A stretch of 63,403 bases of DNA from Phoronis australis (taxonomy: Eukaryota > Phoronida > Phoronidae), in NCBI GenBank assembly GCA_002633005.1, contig NMRA01000861.1:53589-116991 (forward strand), read 5' to 3'. Of this stretch, positions 1-10,599 are shown piece after piece. A program made the translations under genes and the position numbers. The notes under the pieces were generated by a model. That model saw only the letters and a list, made by a program, of their open reading frames with translations, did no database searches and had not been told where the DNA came from. Numbering within the stretch: position 1 is the first letter of the stretch; each line of letters opens with the position of its first letter.

Positions 1-650
1 CAAAAAACTTTAAATAACAAACATTTCATGGAGTCACCTAGCTTGCTTAATTGAATGACTAATCTACTTTGTCATTCTAACTTTAAAATTTTGCAAGTCA
101 ACCTATAAAAAAGCAATTTAATTTGCTTAATAAAGACAATTTTGATTTTGACTGACATCTAGTGGCAAGTTAGAACTTTATGAGCTTATTAAACTTGACA
201 ACAGGTGTCACTAAAAACTAGGTCACATCAGAACTCATGTTAGTAGTACTTAATATGTCTAATTGATATTAAAATCGGCATTGGTATTATTAAAGGAACT
301 TTTGATCTTTTGTTTGCTGCTCTTGGTCTGTCAAATGCTTTGGAGAAATTATGAGATGCATTGGTAGGAAAGCTAAACTTTGAAGTGTCTAAGAAGTAGG
401 TCACACCAGTGCAGTGTGCAGTTTTAAACCATATATAAATACCTCCAGCATGACCATGCTTATGGGTAGACAAAAAACAATGTCAATAACTGACATTCAA
501 CATTTGCGTCGAGTTTGGAATTTATAATGTGAACACTGGAGTTAAACCAGGCTTTACTAGACCACTGGTCTAAAAGTTAAACCACCTTAATAAAATGCAT
601 ATTATCTTTAAACCTCGTCCAAGTCCAGTTTACACCAAGTTTAAATTTAA
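1..650. other. intergenic or intronic AT-rich DNA
   Basis: I see no supportable gene here. Short open frames have no family resemblance. From about 540 to 665 there are several TTTAAACCACC-like words, which may be the eroded end of the ISL2EU-like element that follows, but no clean terminal repeat could be fixed. Confidence 0.4.
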
Positions 651-673
651 ACCACCTTTATGAAATCAGCTGC

Positions 674-1157
674 ATGTGTCTAAACTGGGGCAGTAAACAT
701 GAACACACGGCAAAGGACTTGTACAAAAGAGCAATGCAATTCAAACACACCAGTTTCAAGTTGGAGGAGCCAGGACTGACATTGTCACGTAATCATCACT
801 ACATTGGTTGTTCTGTGGATGGTGTGGCATCGTGTGTCATGGACTTAAACTTGTTGAAATAAATGTCCATTTGCTTTGCGGAATTCGCATCCAAAATCTG
901 CCTTGTTGTCCAAGGGGTGTTCAGATGACAATGGCCAACTGATTTGTCAGGCAAACTGCCAGTATTATGCTCAGAAACAAGGGCAAATGGGCATCTATGG
1001 TGCCAAATCTTTTGATTTGGTGCTCTTCACCAAGAAGGGCACTGAAGTTGTCAATGCAGCTTTTGATGAAATTTTTTTTAGTGAAATGCTAGGAAAGCTG
1101 GTGGCGTTTTATGAGTCGGAAGTTGCGACTCATTTGCAATTCTGGTCAAAGCCATGA
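674..1157 (+). pseudogene. YqaJ-type exonuclease domain of a DNA transposon, broken
   Basis: Two adjacent open stretches (674-862 and 876-1157) look like one YqaJ viral-recombinase-type nuclease domain. The first has the G..HE..A..LY pattern and a GCSVDG motif like the family's G.SPDG. The second has QANCQYYAQKQGQMG followed by a beta-rich end and LGKLVAFYESEVA, the usual C-terminal helix. The central catalytic E-I-K-C segment falls at the break between the pieces, so this copy is damaged. In eukaryotes such domains are often second genes of DNA transposons. The transposase at 1577-2345 lies tail to tail with it, the arrangement I associate with ISL2EU elements. The family call rests on motif recognition only. 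Confidence 0.65.
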
Positions 1158-1576
1158 ATGACCAGTGGTTACAAGAGGAGTGATGTAACTGATCATGTCA
1201 TTGTTACATTTATATTATAATACACGACTTAAAGCAGATGCAAATGTTTTATTTATCCATAGCACAACACTGAAATGTCAAATAAAAAATAGATAGCCTG
1301 AACACTTCTATTTCATAATATGCCTAGCAAATGTGCTACACAAAACTTATAACAATTTTTTCTATTCGGTTCTGTCATAAGATGCTCCTAGTTATTCTGT
1401 ACACTTGTGATATATGTTACTTATATATTTGCTATGCAATTCTGTTCAACAAGAAGTACTAAATGTTTTATGAGCTGAAGTTTCTCTGAGGAACTAATTT
1501 TGTGTGTTACGTAACACAAAGTTCATTTCACTAATGGTGCATCTACATAGGTCAGAGCGGCGACAACAAAGAGTAT

Positions 1577-2345
1577 CTAGTCCAGGACATTCTGAAGGGT
1601 GACTGGTACAACACCTGATAACAATTTATATTGTTTCAGTCTACCTATGACACATTCAACATGAATCCTTTCGCGAACAATTCTACCGGTTTTGGTAGCT
1701 GCTTTGTTGCTCAACTGTTGTCCATGAGTAAATGGGGGAATGTTGAGAGTTGCACCATGCAGTGCTAACAAGTCGCGTATAAAAAAAAACCCTGTCTGCC
1801 ATTATATCATCAACATATTCCACACGGTCTAGAAATCCTAATACTTCTGTTATTTGCCAATCAGAAATGCATCCAGTCCATAAACTGGAGACGAAGCAGA
1901 AGCCACCAGTAGGAGATATGCCAACTAAGGCTTTAAGACTATTACGGTGCTTATAGGACGACCATGTAATACGCTGTGAGGAAGGCAAACTGGGGCGTTG
2001 CACGTAGATTTCTGTGCAATCAATAATAGCCCGTGTTCTCTTGAAGTACTTAGATGAACTAGGAAGAGTTTTCCAAGTTTGATTTTTGTCTGGCCAAGTA
2101 ACAAGAAATTGCAACTCATGATAAAGCAAATTGATCCATATTGCAAAAATATGACTCACTAGAGATGAAGAAATGCCAAAAGAGTCAGCGATCATGTCTA
2201 CATCAGTAGCACGCCTCATTCGTACTAGTGTCATAACAAGCTCTTCAAAGACACTGAGCAATCACATCATTGCTGTTTCGTTCTGGAGGTTGGCGAGCAT
2301 GACCTTCCCAGTAAGTCATTTTCTCAGCAGCGAGCATCACAATGT
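1577..2345 (-). pseudogene. ISL2EU/IS5-like DDE transposase (HTH plus DDE_Tnp_4), broken
   Basis: The main open part (2261-1683) starts in a helix-turn-helix segment (ATDVDMIADSFGISSSLVS) and runs into the DDE core: AIIDCTEIYVQRP carries the first aspartate, SDWQITEVLGFL follows, then DDIMADR with the second aspartate. The remainder (1771-1577) is in another frame and holds HVECVIGRLKQYKLLSG, with the catalytic glutamate region. The frame changes at a homopolymer run near 1783-1791, and another break separates the HTH from KMTYWEGHARQPP upstream (about 2320). This is a decayed transposase on the minus strand, convergent with the YqaJ frame. THAP plus DDE plus a partner YqaJ gene is what I know of ISL2EU; PIF/Harbinger-like is the alternative. 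Confidence 0.75.
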
Positions 2346-2760
2346 TGAAAACAAAATGTAGTGTAGCTAAAGTCAGACCTACAAAATGGGTAACATATGT
2401 ACATAACTCAAGTGAACAATAAACATCCGAATGCTCTATGTTAGTAACTTTTTAGTTGGAATATGACTCTTTAATAAGAGAACAAAAAACATCCAAATGC
2501 AAGTAAATTTTTTCAGTTGGTATAAGTCATTAACTGAAGTATTAGGCAAGTCACAAATAACATGGACAAGATCAGATCTTAAATATGCAAATTTATGAAT
2601 CAGTGCAGATAATTTTCCTAATGATGATTTTCATACAAATTGATAAACAAGTGTATTTTTATATCACAGCTATAATTACCAGTGTAAAATTATTTTGTTG
2701 TCTCGTAATTCTTTAATACGTCTTTCATGAATAAACTTCTCTTGAGCTTTCGAGTGCCCG
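2346..2760. other. intron-like spacer inside the ISL2EU-like element
   Basis: AT-rich sequence without a convincing open frame. It lies between the transposase core and the small coiled-coil-coding exon of the same decayed transposon, so it is best read as transposon intron. Confidence 0.35.
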
Positions 2761-2843
2761 ACAACTCCTCATCGGTGTAATCCGTGAGATTGGGCAACGT
2801 GAAATTTGTTTGGCAAGCGGCTGAGCATGTTGCTGCAAAATAA
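2690..2843 (-). pseudogene. middle exon of the ISL2EU-like transposase gene
   Basis: On the minus strand a good acceptor (TTATTTTGCAG) at about 2843 opens an exon with two readable pieces in different frames. One encodes FTLPNLTDYTDEELSGT and the other EKFIHERRIKELRDNKII, a short charged helix of the kind that follows THAP domains in these transposases. It ends near a GTAATT donor at about 2690. The internal frame change marks decay. The exon lies between the THAP exon and the HTH/DDE part, in the expected order. Confidence 0.45.
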
Positions 2844-3017
2844 CCCACCAGATACAATACCTGGGATTATACTCTCTAGCAAATGATCATAAGCAAATGG
2901 TCTGGTATTACACAACTAGTAAATGACATCTAAACATACACAAATACAACAAAACAAACCAAAATGATTATTTGATTTTTTTCGCAAACACATTAATTTT
3001 TAACAAAATACTTACTT

Positions 3018-3540
3018 TTAACTGACAGTGTTTTGCATTGAGAGTCTTGGGTGGTTGTCACTACAGGATCGGGTTCTGCATCAGCACAGATTAACTCTGC
3101 ACAACTTGTGCTATAAAACAGCGAAGGTGATGCTCTGGCTCTTGTCAATCCGTAACAATGATCCATAAGATGAACAGTGTCAAGGGGGACTGCAATACGA
3201 CGCTTAATTACAGGGCCCTCACGTTTTTTCGGAGCAGGTCTGGCCCATTTAGATAACACTCGATTGACCTCCATTTCAGTGACAGCAGCAGACTTTGGTC
3301 AGGGTGTTCTGCAGTCAGTCCTTTGCCCCCAACAAAGTGTTTCAAACAAATGTAAGTATATTTAGTCACATTTCCAACAGTGAAGTCTTTCCTACCACAT
3401 CTCCCGACCCACAGCTGGCACTTCGCAAGAGAAGACTTTGGTTTCGGGAAATTAATAAAGTAAACATCGGCCATGCCGTCCCGGTCGCTGTATCTCGAGT
3501 CACTGTTACAAGTTCCGTAACAGCAATGTTTCACGGGCAT
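3018..3540 (-). pseudogene. THAP zinc-finger exon of the ISL2EU-like transposase
   Basis: The minus-strand ATG at 3540 starts a THAP (C2CH) DNA-binding domain: CCYGTC, then VYFINFPKP, W at the core position, and YICLKHF giving the C-x2-H pair. After about residue 80 the natural continuation (EVNRVLSKWARPAPKKREGP) moves to another frame near 3290, a decay frameshift. The exon ends in a strong donor (GTAAGTATTTTG) at about 3018. THAP domains bind transposon ends. Together with the exons to the left this makes one THAP-coil-HTH-DDE transposase gene of about 2 kb including introns. Confidence 0.75.
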
Positions 3541-3599
3541 TTCGCAGAGCAAAGTGAGTTAACACCATCCAAAAGGCGTAATTAATATTGGAAATTTTC

Positions 3600-4115
3600 A
3601 GTAATAAAGAAATGTTACACTGCGAGTACGTAGAACATGAGATTTATTAGTCACGGCTATCGACAACCGCAGCAAGTGGGACACGAGATCTACTATCAAT
3701 TCTCCCTACTCTGTCCCCCGTTTCCGGGCAGTTCTATATGCTCTCGTGTTTACACGCGTGATGTTGATACAACCCGCAAATGGTATATCTATACTGCAGG
3801 GCGTGACATCCAACTGTTTAATAAACCATAAGCTCAAATGACGATATTGAATGTTAACCAGTCACAGATTTGTCTGCATGGACTGGATTATTATATCGTC
3901 TGCTACGCCAGCCAACGCCAATCCACTATCACTGATTTATGTTTAGCAAGACGGTATCAATGGAAGTGTCGTTACACGAAATAGTTTCTTACGTCTACAA
4001 AGCTCAAATAGTTTTTGTTCTACGTTTGTCACTTCCTGGATAACTGAATTTTAACACTGTTTTTTGTACTCAAGCTCGACAGAGATCACACTATGCCGGA
4101 CAATTCATTGCTAAA
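3600..4115. other. intron of NUBP2 region, no gene seen
   Basis: No recognisable coding signal or repeat structure. The short open frames resemble nothing I know. Confidence 0.3.
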
Positions 4116-4261
4116 TTGTCTGGTGAAGTGTTCTTTACCCAAATACTTCCACTACAAGATGCTTGGGTTAAGGTCTTGTCTATGTTGTCTATGATGAGCA
4201 GACTGCACCCAAATACATCTATTTTTCAAATTTTGCCTGGGGAAGGTCTCCCAACCCCCCC

Positions 4262-4455
4262 CCATGGGAGGATCTCACTTCATCCCATACTCGCATGTGG
4301 TGCCGGGTTCCGCATACGCGTCAAGCATTCACCACCACGCTCCTTTCGAAACCCAGCTAATTGGGGGATCCCATTTCTTATATTCGCATGTGGCAACGGG
4401 CTTTGCACCCCGTTTAAGCCATTCACCACCACGCTCCTTGCAAAACCCAGGGGAA
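4262..4455. repeat. two-copy tandem repeat, about 100 bp unit
   Basis: Two imperfect direct copies lie head to tail. Each has a GGATC(T/C)CA start, a TCGCATGTGG core and a CATTCACCACCACGCTCC end, then AAACCCAG. The resulting open frame of 144 codons is a by-product of the repeat, not a gene. Confidence 0.7.
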
Positions 4456-4614
4456 ACACTGCATTCTGTCTACTTTCAGAAAATACATGTTTCCACGGAG
4501 TTAAAATCAATGCTTTTGTAGACATTTGGCTAAATGTACTGACTTATTAATAACGTGCTACATAACTTTAAAAGCCGTCAGTTAGTTATATATCCAGTGT
4601 TGTGATAACTCAAG

Positions 4615-4730
4615 TGTCTGGCAATACCTAAGGGGTGGTGTCTAACATAACTCAGTTAATTAAATGTCCAGTGTCGTGATAGCTCAAGTGTCTGGCAATA
4701 CCTGGGGGGTGGTGACTAACACAGCTCCAT
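4615..4730. repeat. 71-bp tandem duplication across a NUBP2 exon/intron junction
   Basis: The block around GTGTCTGGCAATACC occurs at 4615-4660 and again at 4686-4730, with the sequence between also duplicated. The copy nearer the exon supplies the real exon end and 5' splice site. The other copy has a weaker look-alike with TAG before the GT. See the NUBP2 exon at 4702-4856. Confidence 0.75.
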
Positions 4731-4856
4731 CAGGGTTGCAGCTACGTATGTTCTCCACCACTGAGATGTGTTCGTCTGAGGTGCCTGGCGGGGTGTCAAT
4801 GATCAGATAGTCAATGTCCCGCCAATAGACATCGTTGATGAACTGTTTAATCATGG
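4702..4856 (-). CDS. NUBP2: NUBP2 exon, switch/ATPase core ([14 protein letters not shown])
   Basis: This exon of the Mrp/NBP35 P-loop ATPase family encodes [24 protein letters not shown] and [12 protein letters not shown], then [10 protein letters not shown]. The [10 protein letters not shown] stretch is the family's Walker B/switch II signature. The acceptor (ATGATTTCAG) is at 4857 and the donor (CAG then GTATTG) after 4702. It starts with CC, completing the alanine codon begun by the G that ends the exon at 9140, so the phases fit exactly. NUBP2 works with NUBP1 in the cytosol as the scaffold for early iron-sulfur cluster assembly (CIA pathway). The downstream exons with the CPxC metal-binding motif are not found and must lie left of the window or be missed. 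Confidence 0.93.
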
Positions 4857-4869
4857 CTGAAATCATGGA

Positions 4870-5218
4870 GAGACAAATAACACCTTCGTCATACTGAAAA
4901 CACTGCCACTACAATGAACTAGATAAACTTGTGAGTTTGTTGTGCTAAAAAGCATAACTTTTTCTATGATTGGAGGTCACTTCTGAAGTGAGAAATCAAT
5001 GTTTTTGAAAAGCTGCACATGTGTTTTTAATCACTATTTCCAGTTTATTAATACTTTAAAAATTACTGCTATTGGGAATTCCCATACATTAACCCACACA
5101 AAATTTATGCAAAATGATGATCACCAAAGTTAGGCCAAACCAAAGGACAAAATGATGAGTGAAACTTGCTGTTGGGTGGTCCATAATACATTTTACAGGT
5201 TCCTAAAAAATGAAATGC
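4870..5218. other. NUBP2 intron sequence, no feature seen
   Basis: Plain AT-rich intron DNA between the NUBP2 exon and the transposon insertion to the right. Confidence 0.4.
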
Positions 5219-5223
5219 TCTCC

Positions 5224-7410
5224 CAAGACTCGACACAACGAGCTACAGGTAGCGTTTACGACCTGAAATTAGGAAATGCGAGCTGAGATTTTTGCCAGCT
5301 CGTAACAAGTCGCACTATGTGACCTGGAACTTCCAACGCTTCTCGGCAGATACCTGGCAAATATGAAACAAATTGTGTGAATCTGACCATTATTTGGTTG
5401 TTACCAAATGAAGTTCAAAAGAACACTAACCGAGAACAGTCCTCCCGATGACTTAAAGCATGTCGCGAGAACATGGGAAAATAGAGAATCGATCTCTGAC
5501 TCGTTTCATTGGCTAACATTTTCGGCTACTTTTGAAAAATTCCAAATGCGTCGAAGAAAGTTTAGGACCACGGTACGACACATCATAAAACATCACACAA
5601 TAGCGGTGTTTCTCCTTATTTTTAAACAATGGACTTTGAAACTTCATGGTGGAAAAACATTTATTTTTCACTTAAAATGTCCTTATTACCAAATATCCAT
5701 GACAATATTCCTGATATCGCACTAAGGCACTGGTCGGTCGCGTTGTAAGCACGCAAGCTACCTCGGCAGACGTTTCTGGGGATACGTGCGCAACAAATAA
5801 GTCGTCAGTCACATGTTGTTGCTAGCGTAAAATGTAGGCCTACTCCGGCGATTCAAGTGGGTGAACTCGCGCGTGCACATCACTCCAAAGCGGTACATCA
5901 AAACAGAACAGTTACAGTTTTAAATGTAAGAATGTATCGGCTTAGCTCTGTTAAGCATATGGGTGCCAATGGTTTATTTGAAGATGAACATAATAGATTC
6001 CCGTCAGTTATAAAAGACCCAATGTTTTACGATATTCCCTGGTCCGATGTAGCCCAGAACTGATATTTTCCTGTTCCTGCGCATCCGAATACGTCATTGA
6101 GCTTGGGCAATGTTTCCCGGATTTTTTCGACAGGATGTTTTTCAAACATCCAGTTAAGTTGCAAAGTTTCGGCTGCAAACAAAAAACTGGAGGGACCTTG
6201 AACTCAGTTAGTCTGGATCTTTAATGACAATCATGTAGCAAGTCAGACCGAGCAATACCTCTTCAACAAGAATTTCAACAACAAAAACTATCCCTTTCTA
6301 TCAACGGTTCTCCCATCGAGAATGTTGACAAGTTTAAGTACTTGGGCCTTACTTTAGATCCCAATCTTAAATTTAATATGCACATAGATCATATCACAAA
6401 GAAATTATCAAAGAAAATCGGTGTACTTAAACGTCTAGGCAAATTTCTTAATATCCGTACTCTTAAGACCCTTTACCATTCTATTATTCAGCCTCATATT
6501 AATTATTGTTTACCGGTTTGGGGGCACACTAGTGACACACTTGTAAACAAAGTCCAAGTAATCCAAAATAGAGCCGCCAGGGCTATCCTGGGTACTAAAA
6601 TTAGGGACACAAGGGTTGACGACTTGTACTCCAAGCTGGGATTTATGAAAATAAGACAAAAAAAATAAATATCTCTCTGCCTGTTGTATGTACAGATGTA
6701 TCAATGGCTTGGCTCCTGCATATCTCAGCAGTAAATTCAATAGCAGTCAGGCTGTTTATTCTACACGTTCTTATCTGTTGCTGGTAATGTTTCTTCTAAA
6801 AAAATTAAAACCGAGACGGGCAAGAGATCTTTTATCTATGCAGCTGCTATAATATGGAATTCTTTTAGCCCAGAAATTAAACGGTCCAATTCAATTACTA
6901 CCTTTAAAGTTAATGTTAAAAAGTGGCTGTAATTTACTTAACCTGTTATACCCTGCCTGTCTTAATCATGTCATTTTTTCATTGTCGTAAATACTCTCAT
7001 TGTCTAGAGTCATCTCTTAATTTATTTCATCTGTCTTAGTTAATTTTTTTACCATTATTTGTCATTTAGTTATTGTCTTAATTCTCAACCTTAACTGTTT
7101 TAATTGTATCTTTGTTACGTATATTTCATTGTTGTTTTATTACTTCATTGTATTATATTACTGTTTTTCTTGTTGAGGGTCCTCTTGGAAAGCAGTGCTA
7201 TCACTGAAGAGGCCACCCCCATTTTAAATATCACAATAATAAATAAATAAATTTCTTCTCTTTTCACATTGCAAACTTAGCTAGGTGTTAGTTAGAGAGC
7301 ACTGATTCAACTTAGCATTTATGAATGCGAGTTGGATTTTAAAAAAGCGGCCTGGGATTTTAGTTTGGTCACAGAATGCCACCTGGCGATTTTCATAGCG
7401 TTGAGTCCTG
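5224..7410. mobile_element. DNA transposon with 5-bp target duplication, copy 1
   Basis: The element starts CAAGACTCGAC and ends with the inverted GTTGAGTCCTG. It is flanked on both sides by TCTCC (5219-5223 and 7411-7415), a perfect 5-bp target duplication. Its sequence matches, piece by piece, the element at 58748-61237, which has its own different 5-bp duplication. It has no recognisable transposase, so it is probably non-autonomous. A LINE is inserted at 6277-7249. It sits in a NUBP2 intron. The termini and 5-bp duplication suggest a hAT5-like group, but that placement is only a guess. Confidence 0.85.
6277..7249 (+). mobile_element. 5'-truncated non-LTR retrotransposon (LINE) 3' end
   Basis: The 3' end of a LINE lies inside the DNA transposon, flanked by AATTTC at 6271-6276 and 7250-7255. 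It starts in the reverse transcriptase C-terminal region: FKYLGLTLDPNLKF, then LKTLYHSIIQPHINYCLPVWG and VQNRAARAILG-like words. The frame breaks near 6664 at an A-run. The conserved end ATIIWNSF-like reading (AAAIIWNSFSPEIKRS) and the final FKVNVKKWL stop are seen at about 6820-6932. A 3' UTR and an AATAAATAAATAA-type simple tail follow. CR1/L2/Jockey-like groups all have such an end; I cannot choose among them. Confidence 0.85.
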
Positions 7411-7415
7411 TCTCC

Positions 7416-7893
7416 CTTAATAAAGCACTTCTATTAAATATTACTTCTAAGTCTTAGGTTTCCATAAGCATCCAGTTATTTTAAAAAACAAGAGCCCTAG
7501 CCCAATTAAGGTTAAAATTACCCTGAATTTCCCAGATTTCTGTGAAACTGCCAAGAATGTAATTCAGGAGGTTCCTGGAAGTGTATCAACACTGCAGTTT
7601 TTGTATGTCTGACTACTTGAACAACATGGCTTACACACTCGTGATGCACTTAACTCCGCACTCATGAACCTGTAAACTCAGTTCACTGACTCACAAGTAC
7701 GATCCTACACAGTTTACACACCAAAAAAAGCACAGATCCTGGACCACAAATGTGGCACAGACATACAAACATGGCTCATGGACTTTTCAGTAAGTCAGGC
7801 AAGTGATTCTTAGTGAGCCATGCTCTTTAGGTGCGCAAGTCGTGTTTTACGAAAGCTAGGATGTGTTTGTAAGCCAATGAGTGAGTTGTGTTG
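7416..7893. other. NUBP2 intron sequence
   Basis: No gene or clear repeat seen between the two transposon insertions. Confidence 0.35.
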
Positions 7894-8058
7894 TTAAAGG
7901 AAAATGTCACCCGATTTAATTAAGTCTTTTTTACCGTCCTAATCGGTTTATATCCACATCGCCTCGCATACAGTCGACCTCAACTTGCTGAGAGGTGTCG
8001 TGTTAACCTGTGAGGAAGGTGAGAAACGACGCAGCGATGTCAGTGGTTCGTCTGCAGA

Positions 8059-8280
8059 GTGACTGCCTCTATATTGCAGTGCATCATTCCCGTTTGTTCG
8101 AATTATGAAGCTGCGAAGAAAGTGGGTACATCATGTTTTCGACTTCCTCGAGAGCCCGAAATGCTTAGGAAGTGGCTCGCGGTAGTGAAGAATGAAAGGT
8201 ACGCTGTTAATAGCAAGTATGAGGCCGTGAAACATCTCTGTGTCTGTGGCCAGCATTTCGTCGACAGTGATTTCTCTGAT
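8059..8280 (+). pseudogene. THAP domain exon of Kolobok-like element A
   Basis: The frame encodes CIIPVCSNYEAAKKVG, FRLPREPEMLRKWLAVV, and VCGQHFVDSDF, which together are the THAP C2CH zinc finger with its FP-like and W core positions. The family's start codon (ATG in element C) reads ATA here, so this copy has no normal start. After about 8280 the frame runs antisense over the P2X7-like exon, so coding similarity ends there. It would be the DNA-binding part of the transposase, which is otherwise absent. Confidence 0.75.
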
Positions 8281-8294
8281 GAATTCCGGCTTAC

Positions 8295-8464
8295 CAAAGA
8301 ACTATCCATACGTTCCGTTGCCTGTGCATGTTCATGGCGCCTCTCTACTATTTCTTGATCAGTGTATTCCGGTTCAAACTGATAGCCTGTGAAACCTAAC
8401 GGTCTGACCCGTGAACTCTTTGTCGGATGAGCTAAGTCGGGATTGGCGCCAGACGAGTTGCCAT
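8295..8464 (-). pseudogene. P2X7-like first exon of Kolobok-like element A
   Basis: On the minus strand, an ATG at about 8464 begins MATRLAP, as in elements B and C. After a break the frame reads GYQFEPEYTDQEIVERRH and ends in a donor (GGTAAGCC). The FEPEY..EE..ER pattern matches the N-terminal segment of the many invertebrate transposon-borne proteins annotated as P2X purinoceptor 7-like. The rest of that gene is gone. It faces the THAP exon. Confidence 0.55.
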
Positions 8465-9139
8465 GTAGACGTTTATTATTCTGCGTTCTGTGTCAAAATG
8501 AATTATTCTCATTCTAACCAACGAGTATTTGAAACTGAAACAAATACAATTTGTAATGCCTTTGCAGTATCCGTGAGTGCAAATGTTGAGATGCCAGCAT
8601 TGAATAAACCACTGCGTTACCGGTAATTGACCGGGCACCGAGGCCGTGAGCGCATGCTAATTCAGTGTTGGCCGACAGAAAGCTGTTGTGAAACAATTAC
8701 ACGATTTTGTATGCTATGGTCACATTTTAGGGGAATCTTTATTTAATACAAACACGGTCTGTGGAAGAACCCGACTTCGTGGCCCCCAACAAGTAAGTAG
8801 ATTTTCAGTTTCGTGGCTAATTCACATAAATAATTACGTGTACATTACTTCTTTGGCTCACCATTAGTCTTTTCGTGACTGGAGGTTTAATTTCCAACTC
8901 AAGCTGCTTTATGTTCGTGCCAGTCCCGGAGGCCGAGACGGGCCTGATCGGGTTCAGAGCTACTGGCCGGGATAACGAGTCAGTCTGGCCGCGACGCACC
9001 TGATTGCCCAGGGTTTCGAGCCACTGGCCAGGATAAAAAGCTTTTTGTGGGTTTTGAACTAAGGAAGCCTGTAGGTCAAAGATTGAAAATTTAGAATCAT
9101 TTAAAACCTATGGCTTGTCATGCTGGAAGAAGGGGTTAC

Positions 9140-9249
9140 CATTTTTCTTGGGTCCTCTCCACACAACAGCATCGTCCTTCTGGCTTAGCAGAAACCTGAT
9201 AGACATTATACCAAGAGACTGGTCTTTGTCAGTGTACACAGGCACCCAT
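9140..9249 (-). CDS. NUBP2: NUBP2 exon (VPVYTDKDQ ... VVWRGPKKN)
   Basis: This 110-bp exon encodes [19 protein letters not shown] then [12 protein letters not shown], the segment following the deviant Walker A region in NUBP2. The strong acceptor (CCCTTTTCTTCAG) ends at 9250. It begins with A, completing the glycine codon started by GG at the end of the exon at 10355, and ends with G before GTAACC. Residues correspond one for one with the vertebrate NUBP2 order as I know it. Confidence 0.93.
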
Positions 9250-9259
9250 CTGAAGAAAA

Positions 9260-10160
9260 GGGAATACAGAATCATCATACAACGGCTTAAAGATTGTGGG
9301 TGCAGATCTGGGGCTGACATGTGACTATTACGTTGGGACACACATGTACTTCAGTGGCAAATGATTTTCTTTTTGACTCTGTATTTTTAGAGGGAATATG
9401 CGTAATTCACCACATACTCTTGCATTTAAATTTCATTGCATGCTTTGGGGTTATTGATATAAGCACTGCAACAAGCGGTGGTAAAGTCATGTGGACCAGA
9501 CAGGTTACAGGTTACACAACATCGATTGGAACAAAAAAATAAAGTAATGAGAAATTTGAATATTCCATGATAGATTTAAGTTCTAAAGTATGCAGAGTCT
9601 AAAATTGTAGGGAATAAGTTACCACAAATAACCCTCGGTTTTTGAGGAAAATGGTCTGTGTTACCTGATCCCAAAACAAAAGAAGGCAACTACAAAAATC
9701 CAGGCTCTGTGGTAAGTGGCATTCACAGGTGCTGGATGGGGAAAAATGCACTGTAACACCTAATTCTTAAATATATAACTTAAACGGGTATTTAGCCACA
9801 GTTTAGAAGGTAATGTTAAATTCGGCTTTGAGGTTTAAAAACGTTACCACACTTGCCTACCACAAATTGTGACTAAATGAGCTGGCAACAAGAAATGCAC
9901 ACATGGGCCATTTTCAAAATCCCGATTTTACAGTTGGTCTTATTATACTTGTTGGAAAGTGAAATCAAGTCCTACCATGGTACAGAATATTACAAGATCT
10001 ATTTGACAAGCTTAATTTATGTTTCGTTTTTTGGCAGCCTAACACTGGGAAAAACTGTTTTGAGACTTGTAGTTATCTAAACTGAACTTTGTCTTTGGCG
10101 GCATTCAAATAGTACACACATTCTCGCTTTAAATCTGCTAAGTCTCATTAAAATGGAATA
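9260..10160. other. NUBP2 intron sequence
   Basis: AT-rich DNA with no supportable gene. Open frames around 9321 and 9877 resemble nothing. Confidence 0.4.
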
Positions 10161-10168
10161 ATTTAGCA

Positions 10169-10278
10169 ACTGACAGCCTACTTCCCTAAGACTGACAGCC
10201 TACTTCCCTAAGACTGCCAACCTACTTTGCAAAGACTGACAGCCTACTTCCCTAAGGCTGACAGGGTACTTCCCTAAG
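10169..10278. repeat. 22-bp minisatellite, five units
   Basis: Five head-to-tail 22-bp units of the type ACTGACAGCCTACTTCCC plus TAAG. The first, second and fourth are identical or nearly so. The third and fifth are diverged. Confidence 0.9.
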
Positions 10279-10354
10279 GACTAGAACTCTAGACTACATT
10301 CAATTAAAGGATAAATCATTTAAATTTAAAAACCGTGAACAAAGTGAGTCTAAC

Positions 10355-10443
10355 CCTTCCGAACACTGGTGAACATCTTGTCCATCAACTCCCAACATCT
10401 TAGGAATGCTTGGTCCACACAGATCAACATCTAACAAACCGAC
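10355..10443 (-). CDS. NUBP2: NUBP2 exon ([14 protein letters not shown])
   Basis: This 89-bp exon was too short to stand out as an open frame. It encodes [19 protein letters not shown] then [11 protein letters not shown], the loop after the P-loop of NUBP2 with the conserved D-x-D-x-x-GPS motif. Acceptor CATTGCAG ends at 10444. The donor is GTTAG after 10355. Phase 0 on entry and phase 2 on exit match both neighbours. Confidence 0.93.
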
Positions 10444-10599
10444 CTGCAATGAAATAAATGTGTAATTTCACTTCAGACTACTGACAGCTTTCACTGAAAC
10501 TTCAATTTATAGTAACACAGGCAGTACGGTTGCCAATATCAAACATTTTACATACAACTCTTTAACATCGTGAAAGCACTAAAGTGGCACCCACTTGAT

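Larger units (their letters stand above)
7898..9038 (+). mobile_element. Kolobok-like element A (THAP / P2X7-like), right end missing
   Basis: The left end AGGAAAATGTCACCC follows a TTAA target site (7894-7897) and matches the left end of element C at 50806 and the right end of element B at 28509. Similarity to C continues through the THAP frame, the opposite-strand P2X7-like exon and the block around CGAGCCACTGGCCAGGATAA. It stops at about 9038, so the right terminus is lost. TTAA duplication plus THAP fits Kolobok; piggyBac shares TTAA but not THAP. The element ends about 100 bp from the NUBP2 exon at 9140-9249. Confidence 0.75.

Noticed and set aside
4116-4550. 144-codon ORF
   Set aside because: Explained by the two-copy tandem repeat.
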